Positions 59,039 to 64,000 of a stretch of DNA of 64,000 nt are shown here, one piece after another. How positions within the stretch are numbered: the stretch's first letter is position 1; each line of letters begins with the position of its first letter. The stretch spans positions 1 to 64,000 of the forward strand of contig CAWVIZ010000010.1 in NCBI GenBank assembly GCA_963929535.1. Reading direction: 5' to 3'. The translations under genes were made by a program, and so were the position numbers. The DNA is from Pullilachnospira sp963929535. GTDB taxonomy: Bacteria > Bacillota > Clostridia > Lachnospirales > Lachnospiraceae. The notes under the pieces were generated by a model. The model searched no databases, was not told the origin of the DNA, and saw only the letters and a list, made by a program, of their open reading frames with translations.

Positions 59039-61135
59039 ATGTACAAAAGTTATTCCATGGAGCTGGCAGGGAGAACCCTGACAGTTGACATCGGCCGGGT
59101 GGCCAAGCAGGCCAACGGCGCAGCGTTCATGCATTATGGAGATACAGTGGTCCTGTCTACTGCCACTGCATCAGACAAGCCCAGGGAGGGAATTGATTTC
59201 TTCCCGTTAAGTGTAGAGTATGAGGAGAAGATGTATGCTGTGGGCAAGATTCCCGGCGGTTTCAACAAGAGAGAGGGAAAGGCCAGCGAGCATGCCATCC
59301 TTACCTCCCGTGTGATCGACCGCCCCATGCGTCCTCTCTTTCCCAAGGATTACCGTAATGATGTGACCCTGAACAATATGGTAATGTCTGTGGATCCTCA
59401 GTGCAATCCGGAAGTGGTTGCCATGCTGGGATCTTCCATTGCCACCTGTATTTCAGATATTCCCTTTGACGGTCCCTGTGCGGCAACACAGATGGGTATG
59501 ATCGACGGAGAACTGATCGTAAATCCAACGCTGGGACAGAAGGCGGTTTCTGATCTGACTCTGACTGTGGCCTCCACCAGAGAAAAGGTGATCATGATCG
59601 AGGCCGGAGCCAATGAGATTCCGGAGGACAAGATGATCGAGGCCATTTATAAGGCCCATGAAGTGAATCAGGAGATCATTGCTTTTATCGACAAGATCGT
59701 GGAGGAGTGCGGAAAAGAGAAACATTCCTATGAGTCCTGTGCGGTTCCCGAGGAGCTGTTTGCGGCCATCAGAGAGATCGTTCCCCCCCAGGAGATGGAA
59801 ACTGCTGTATTTACCGATGACAAGCAGACCAGGGAGGAGAATATCCGGCAGATCACAGCCAGACTGGAGACAGCATTTGCTGATAACGAGGAGTGGCTGG
59901 CAGTACTGGGAGAGGCCGTTTATCAGTATCAGAAAAAGACAGTCCGGAAGATGATCCTGAAAGATCACAAGCGTCCGGACGGAAGAGAGATCACTCAGAT
60001 CCGGCCGCTGGCTGCTGAAGTGGATATCATTCCCAGAGTTCACGGTTCCGCAATGTTTACCAGAGGTCAGACTCAGATCTGTACCGTAACTACCCTGGGT
60101 CCGCTTTCCGAAGCCCAGAGACTGGACGGACTGGATGAGAATGAGACTTCCAAGAGATATATGCACCATTACAATTTCCCCTCCTATTCTGTGGGAGAAA
60201 CCAAGCCCAGCAGAGGACCCGGAAGAAGAGAGATCGGCCACGGCGCTCTGGCGGAGAGGGCCCTGGTTCCTGTACTGCCCTCTGAGGAGGAGTTCCCTTA
60301 TGCGATCCGTACTGTTTCCGAGACCTTTGAGTCCAACGGATCCACCTCTCAGGCCAGTATCTGCGCTTCCAGCATGTCTCTGATGGCGGCTGGTGTACCC
60401 ATCAAGAAACCGGTGGCAGGTATCTCCTGCGGTCTGGTGACAGGGGACAGCGATGATGACTATATTGTGCTTACCGATATCCAGGGTCTGGAGGATTTCT
60501 TCGGGGATATGGACTTTAAGGTAGCCGGTACCCATGACGGAATTACTGCTATCCAGATGGATATCAAGATCCACGGACTGACCCGTCCCATCGTGGAGGA
60601 GGCTATTGCCAGAACCAAGGAAGCCAGGGAGTATATTCTCAATGAGGTAATGGGTAAATGCATCGCCCAGCCCCGCCCGCAGGTGAGCGAACTGGCGCCC
60701 AAGATCATCCAGATCATGATCGATCCGGAGAAGATCGGCGATGTGGTGGGCCAGAGAGGAAAGACCATCAACGCCATCATCGAGGAGACCGGTGTGAAGA
60801 TCGATATCACCGATGACGGAGCGGTGTCTATCTGCGGTACGGATCAGGCAATGATGGATAAGGCGCTGAATTATGTGAAGACCATCGTAACAGATTTTGA
60901 GGCCGGTCAGATCTTAACCGGTAAGGTGGTAAGTATTAAGGAGTTTGGAGCATTTGTGGAGTTTGCCCCCGGCAAGGAGGGAATGGTACACATTTCCAAG
61001 ATCGCCAAGGAGAGGATCAACCGGGTGGAGGATGTACTGACACTGGGCGATATCGTAAAGGTGGTCTGCCTGGGTAAAGACAAGATGGGAAGAATGAGCT
61101 TCAGCATCAAGGACGTCCCGGCAAATAAAAAATAA
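59039..61135 (+). CDS. pnp: Polyribonucleotide nucleotidyltransferase
   Basis: A 698-residue phosphorolytic 3'-5' exoribonuclease. Two RNase PH core domains are present (first: DTVVLSTATASDKPREGIDF, GGFNKREGK; second: HGSAMFTRGQTQ, GPGRREIGHGALAERAL with the phosphate-binding site). An alpha-helical domain separates them; KH (VGQRGKTINAIIEETG) and S1 (GKVVSIKEFGAFVEFAPGKEGMVH) domains close the protein. The start at 59039 follows AAAGGAGA. It is a component of the degradosome-like RNA decay machinery. Confidence 0.98.
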   Translation: MYKSYSMELAGRTLTVDIGRVAKQANGAAFMHYGDTVVLSTATASDKPREGIDFFPLSVEYEEKMYAVGKIPGGFNKREGKASEHAILTSRVIDRPMRPLFPKDYRNDVTLNNMVMSVDPQCNPEVVAMLGSSIATCISDIPFDGPCAATQMGMIDGELIVNPTLGQKAVSDLTLTVASTREKVIMIEAGANEIPEDKMIEAIYKAHEVNQEIIAFIDKIVEECGKEKHSYESCAVPEELFAAIREIVPPQEMETAVFTDDKQTREENIRQITARLETAFADNEEWLAVLGEAVYQYQKKTVRKMILKDHKRPDGREITQIRPLAAEVDIIPRVHGSAMFTRGQTQICTVTTLGPLSEAQRLDGLDENETSKRYMHHYNFPSYSVGETKPSRGPGRREIGHGALAERALVPVLPSEEEFPYAIRTVSETFESNGSTSQASICASSMSLMAAGVPIKKPVAGISCGLVTGDSDDDYIVLTDIQGLEDFFGDMDFKVAGTHDGITAIQMDIKIHGLTRPIVEEAIARTKEAREYILNEVMGKCIAQPRPQVSELAPKIIQIMIDPEKIGDVVGQRGKTINAIIEETGVKIDITDDGAVSICGTDQAMMDKALNYVKTIVTDFEAGQILTGKVVSIKEFGAFVEFAPGKEGMVHISKIAKERINRVEDVLTLGDIVKVVCLGKDKMGRMSFSIKDVPANKK

Positions 61136-61232
61136 GCGAGGCATAAGGCCGCCCGGCGGCGGCTGATATCAGGGAAGGCGGCCCGGGACAGGATTCCGGA
61201 CCGCCTTCTGTGTTGGGAAAGGTACAGATACT

Positions 61233-61721
61233 ATGAGATATCATGATATAACGAAGGACGATATGCTGAATGGAGACGGCCTTCGGGTGGTGCTTTGGGT
61301 GGCAGGCTGCAGCCATGGCTGCAGGGGCTGCCAGAACCCTGTCACCTGGGATCCCGATGGGGGGATCCCCTTTGACCAGGCCGCCCGGCAGGAAATCTTC
61401 GAACAGCTGGAGAAATCCTATGTGGACGGGATCACGTTCAGCGGCGGGGATCCCCTGCATGAGAGGAACGCGGAGGAGGTCACCCGCCTGGCGGCCGAGA
61501 TCCGGGAGAGGTATCCGGAAAAGACCATCTGGCTGTATACCGGTTATCAGTGGGAGGAGATCCGGGATTGGGAGATTATCCGATATCTGGACGTCCTGGT
61601 GGACGGCAAATTCGATCTGGCTTCCAGAGACACCAGCCTGAAATGGAAGGGGAGCCCCAACCAGAGGGTGATCGATGTACAGAAAACCCGCAGTCTGGGC
61701 CAGGTGGTGCTGCACGCATAA
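61233..61721 (+). CDS. nrdG: Anaerobic ribonucleotide reductase-activating protein
   Basis: A 162-residue radical SAM activase that installs the glycyl radical on class III ribonucleotide reductase (NrdD). The cluster motif is CSHGCRGC (about residues 26-33), TFSGGDPLH is the GGDP motif, and DVLVDGKFD closes the core. The reductase nrdD is not in the window. It stands about 100 bases after pnp and upstream of a dUTPase, a nucleotide-metabolism pair. Confidence 0.95.
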   Translation: MRYHDITKDDMLNGDGLRVVLWVAGCSHGCRGCQNPVTWDPDGGIPFDQAARQEIFEQLEKSYVDGITFSGGDPLHERNAEEVTRLAAEIRERYPEKTIWLYTGYQWEEIRDWEIIRYLDVLVDGKFDLASRDTSLKWKGSPNQRVIDVQKTRSLGQVVLHA

Positions 61722-61828
61722 CACAGGGAACGCAGCCTGGACGGAACTGCCGGAAGAAAGCTGTGCGGAACCCGGGACACGATGATCCGGCGGGTGATCA
61801 GCAGTAAAGAAGTGGAATGGAGAGAAGA

Positions 61829-62347
61829 ATGAAAAGAATCGCAAAATTTGAGAAAGTGAGTTTTGAGCAGTTTTCCCAGGGATGGAGAGATACCTTTGGG
61901 GAGACCGGGGAGGAGGAGATCCGCGGTATTTATGAGAGCCTGCGGCTCCCCAGAAGAGCCACATCCGGGAGCGCCGGATACGACTTTTTTACCCCTGTGG
62001 ATATAACCCTGGCTCCAGGGGAATCCGTGAAGATTCCCACCGGCATCCGGGTGAGGATGGAGCCGGAATGGGTGCTGAAACTGTATCCCAGAAGCGGGCT
62101 GGGATTCAAATACCGGCTGCAGCTGAACAACACAGTGGGGATCATTGACAGTGATTATTACGATTCGGATAATGAGGGACATATTTTTGCAAAGCTGACC
62201 AATGATACCAGAGAGGGGAAAACTGTAGAGCTGAAACGCGGAGAAGGCTTTATGCAGGGGATCTTCCTGGAATACGGCATCACCGAGGATGATGAGGCCG
62301 TGGAAAAGAGAAACGGCGGCTTTGGAAGCACTACAAGAAGAAACTGA
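61829..62347 (+). CDS. dUTP diphosphatase
   Basis: A 172-residue trimeric dUTPase. Motif 1 is GSAGYDFFTPVD, motif 2 LYPRSGLGFKY, motif 3 NTVGIIDSDYYDSDN, and motif 5, the mobile C-terminal arm, RNGGFGSTTRRN. The first roughly 45 residues before the core are longer than usual. The ATG at 61829 follows GGAGAGAAG; the ATG at 61817 overlaps that site. It keeps dUTP low and supplies dUMP. A terminator follows. Confidence 0.9.
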   Translation: MKRIAKFEKVSFEQFSQGWRDTFGETGEEEIRGIYESLRLPRRATSGSAGYDFFTPVDITLAPGESVKIPTGIRVRMEPEWVLKLYPRSGLGFKYRLQLNNTVGIIDSDYYDSDNEGHIFAKLTNDTREGKTVELKRGEGFMQGIFLEYGITEDDEAVEKRNGGFGSTTRRN

Positions 62348-62358
62348 AAATTCATTTA

Positions 62359-62398
62359 AAAACCGGGAGATTTCCGTAAAAAGAAACTCCCGGTTTTG
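62359..62398 (+). terminator. dUTPase terminator
   Basis: AAACCGGGAG (62360-62369) pairs with CTCCCGGTTT (62387-62396), ending in TTTT. Confidence 0.88.
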
Positions 62399-62413
62399 CT
62401 GTATCCCCTGATT

Positions 62414-62451
62414 TTTACAATCTGTTAACGGTTGTTTACAGAGACTTAACG
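62414..62451 (+). promoter_or_regulatory. Pho-box array upstream of pstS
   Basis: Four TTWACR hexamers: TTTACA 62414, TTAACG 62425, TTTACA 62435, TTAACG 62446, spaced 11, 10 and 11 bases. This is the layout of PhoP/PhoB binding sites. A weak -10 (TATAAG 62477 or TACTAT 62486) without a good -35 follows, as expected for an activator-dependent promoter induced by low phosphate. Confidence 0.75.
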
Positions 62452-62562
62452 GAAAGTTGCGAACAGATTTTTCAATTATAAGCGATACTATACGTGTTCC
62501 AAGAGGAGAGAGAACAAATACCTTACTGAACAAAAAGAAGAGGTAAAAAGGAGATTAGTATT

Positions 62563-63498
62563 ATGAAATTGAAAAAAGTAGCAGCAATTTTTGCAGCATG
62601 TGTAATGGGTATGAGTATGGTAGCCTGCGGCGGAAATGATTCCGGAAGCGACAATTCTTCCGCAGCCGAGGATTCCTCCGCAGCGGATGATACCGCAGCC
62701 GAGGATACAGGAGACGCAGAGACAACTGAGGAGCCGGCGGAAGAAGAGACAGCCTCTGAAGATATCAGCGGAGCGATCGCTACCGGCGGATCCACCAGCG
62801 TGGAGGACGTGATCGGAACTCTCAGCGAGGCATTTATGGAAGAGTATCCGGATGTGGACATTACATATGATCCCAACGGAAGCGGCGCCGGAATCACAGG
62901 AGCAGCCGATGGAACATATGATCTGGGGCTTTCCAGCCGTGATTTGAAAGACGAAGAGACCAGCCAGGGCCTGGTCGCCACAACCTTCGCGCTGGATGGT
63001 ATCGCTATCGTAGTACATCCGGACAACACAGTTGCTGATCTGTCTCTGGAGAACATTAAGAAGCTGGCTACCGGAGAGATCACCAACTGGAGTGAGGTGG
63101 GCGGTTCTGACGTGCCGGTGGTTCTTGTAGGGCGTGAGGCAGGAAGCGGTACCAGAGATGGTTTTGAGAGCATCGTAGGTGTAGAGGATGCTTGTGTATA
63201 CGAGCAGGAGCTGACTTCTACCGGAGCCGTTATGGCAGCCGTTGCGGCCAACCCCAATGCTTTCGGATATGTTTCTCTGTCTGCGGTAGATGATACTGTA
63301 AAGATGGTAACTGTTGACGGAGTGGAGGCATCTGAGGCTACTGTTCAGGATGGTTCCTACGCTATTCAGCGTCCCTTCATCTTTGTTACCAAGGAAGGCG
63401 AGGAGCTGACTCCCCAGGCTCAGGCATTTGTAGATTTCGCCACAAGCGATGCCGCTTCCGATCTGATCGCAGGAGCAGGCGCGGTGCCGCTGGCATAA
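62563..63498 (+). CDS. pstS: Phosphate ABC transporter substrate-binding lipoprotein
   Basis: A 311-residue phosphate-binding protein. The signal peptide ends in the lipobox MVACG (Cys about residue 22), followed by a Ser/Asp/Glu/Ala-rich linker (about 24-68). The binding domain shows GSTSVEDVIGTLSEAF, DPNGSGAGITGAADGTYDLGLSSRDL and VGREAGSGTRDGF, the phosphate-coordinating loops. It lies behind a Pho-box array and ahead of pstC. Confidence 0.96.
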   Translation: MKLKKVAAIFAACVMGMSMVACGGNDSGSDNSSAAEDSSAADDTAAEDTGDAETTEEPAEEETASEDISGAIATGGSTSVEDVIGTLSEAFMEEYPDVDITYDPNGSGAGITGAADGTYDLGLSSRDLKDEETSQGLVATTFALDGIAIVVHPDNTVADLSLENIKKLATGEITNWSEVGGSDVPVVLVGREAGSGTRDGFESIVGVEDACVYEQELTSTGAVMAAVAANPNAFGYVSLSAVDDTVKMVTVDGVEASEATVQDGSYAIQRPFIFVTKEGEELTPQAQAFVDFATSDAASDLIAGAGAVPLA

Positions 63499-63532
63499 GC
63501 CGGAGAGAAGACAATCGAATAAATTTCTACAG

Positions 63533-63567
63533 ACAAAAGTCACGGAGGTTTCTTCTGTGACTTTTGT
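63533..63567 (+). terminator. Hairpin between pstS and pstC
   Basis: ACAAAAGTCAC (63533-63543) pairs with GTGACTTTTGT (63557-63567). It probably lowers or stabilises readthrough so that pstS is made in excess over the permease. Confidence 0.75.
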
Positions 63568-63585
63568 ACGGACAAGGGTGAAAAA

Positions 63586-64000
63586 ATGAAGGTTAAAAAA
63601 ATCGTAGAACATGTGATGAATACGGTATTCTTTGTCTGCGGCATTGTTTCCATCGCTGCGGTTCTGCTGATTACCGTGTACATGATCATTGCCGGAATCC
63701 CGGCGATCAGGGAAGTGGGACTGATTGATTTCCTGTTTGGCACTGTGTGGGCGTCCACTGCATCAGAGCCCAAGTTCGGTATCCTTCCGTTTATCATGAC
63801 CAGCGTCTGGGGTACCCTGGGAGCAATCCTTATCGGAGTTCCCATCGGTCTGATGACTGCGGTATTCCTCTCAAAGATCGCGCCCAGGAATGTGGCGGCG
63901 GTAGTGCGCCCGGCTGTAGAGCTGCTGGCGGGAATCCCCAGTGTTGTATACGGTCTGGTGGGTATGATGGTGCTGGTTCCCGGAATCATGGATCTGTTCA
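63586..64000 (+). CDS. pstC: Phosphate ABC transporter permease PstC (3' end outside window)
   Basis: The first 138 residues of a membrane permease. It starts MKVKKIVEHVMNTVFFVCGI with an immediate membrane helix. GILPFIMTSVWGTLGAILIGVPIGLMTAVFLS and ELLAGIPSVVYGLVGM, the latter preceding the EAA-type loop, are typical of PstC. The start lies after AAGGGTGAAAAA. The gene runs off the window end. Confidence 0.93.
   Translation, partial: MKVKKIVEHVMNTVFFVCGIVSIAAVLLITVYMIIAGIPAIREVGLIDFLFGTVWASTASEPKFGILPFIMTSVWGTLGAILIGVPIGLMTAVFLSKIAPRNVAAVVRPAVELLAGIPSVVYGLVGMMVLVPGIMDLF

Overview
The window looks like a stretch of a Lachnospiraceae (Clostridia) chromosome, roughly half G+C. The grounds are strong GGAGG-type ribosome-binding sites, the Gram-positive translation cluster rimP-nusA-rnpM-L7Ae-infB-rbfA-nrnA-truB-ribF followed by rpsO-pnp, an anaerobic lifestyle (nrdG, an anaerobic sulfatase maturase, a selenium-dependent molybdenum hydroxylase maturation operon), and small conserved proteins common in gut Clostridia. 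The species cannot be named from the sequence. I see no rRNA, CRISPR array, prophage or intact insertion sequence.

Layout. 1-3820: a surface-fibre operon (TasA-like protein, SipW-type signal peptidase, thioester/Cna-B adhesin) in which both structural genes are broken by single-base indels in homopolymer runs. 4096-6166: rpsB-tsf. 6310-11460: a frameshifted class D beta-lactamase, an acyl-ACP thioesterase, an ECF sigma/anti-sigma pair, a TIGR04076 gene with an unclear partner, a Crp-like regulator and a small repeat protein. 11526-22014: a DUF362 gene behind a promoter with two palindromic operators, two flavodoxins, two MATE exporters, a nucleoside hydrolase, and a HelD-type helicase carrying an extra glycosidase-like domain. 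22242-31845: pyk, a small alarmone synthetase, carB without carA, then an operon of cyclophilin lipoprotein, sigma-like protein and class B PBP. 32127-32854: three identical tRNA-Glu(CTC) genes, each with its own promoter. 33043-43352: a serpin lipoprotein, a small membrane protein, a HAD phosphatase, a second type IIA topoisomerase pair, and a divergent sulfatase maturase/sulfatase pair. 43369-47665: selenium/molybdenum maturation operon. 48227-61135: translation and RNA-metabolism cluster. 61233-64000: nrdG, dUTPase and the start of a pst phosphate operon behind a Pho-box array.

The most unusual feature is a dispersed leader repeat found at four places (10211, 18758, 35026 and 41768; the last two on the minus strand). 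Each begins with a promoter -10 box fused to GAGCGAAAG and continues with an 81-84 bp unit that can form two hairpins, some with paired base changes between loci. Every locus points into a different downstream gene: a Crp-like regulator, a flavodoxin, a 58-residue membrane protein and the sulfatase maturase. Two loci have expanded into exact 81 bp tandem arrays, and the unit stays open in one reading frame. This looks like a mobile or duplicating promoter-plus-leader cassette. Two further dispersed repeat families (a palindromic MITE-like element and a GC-rich hairpin family) and a short motif also occupy intergenic space. The second most unusual feature is the HelD helicase fused to a GH31-type N-terminal beta-sandwich domain.
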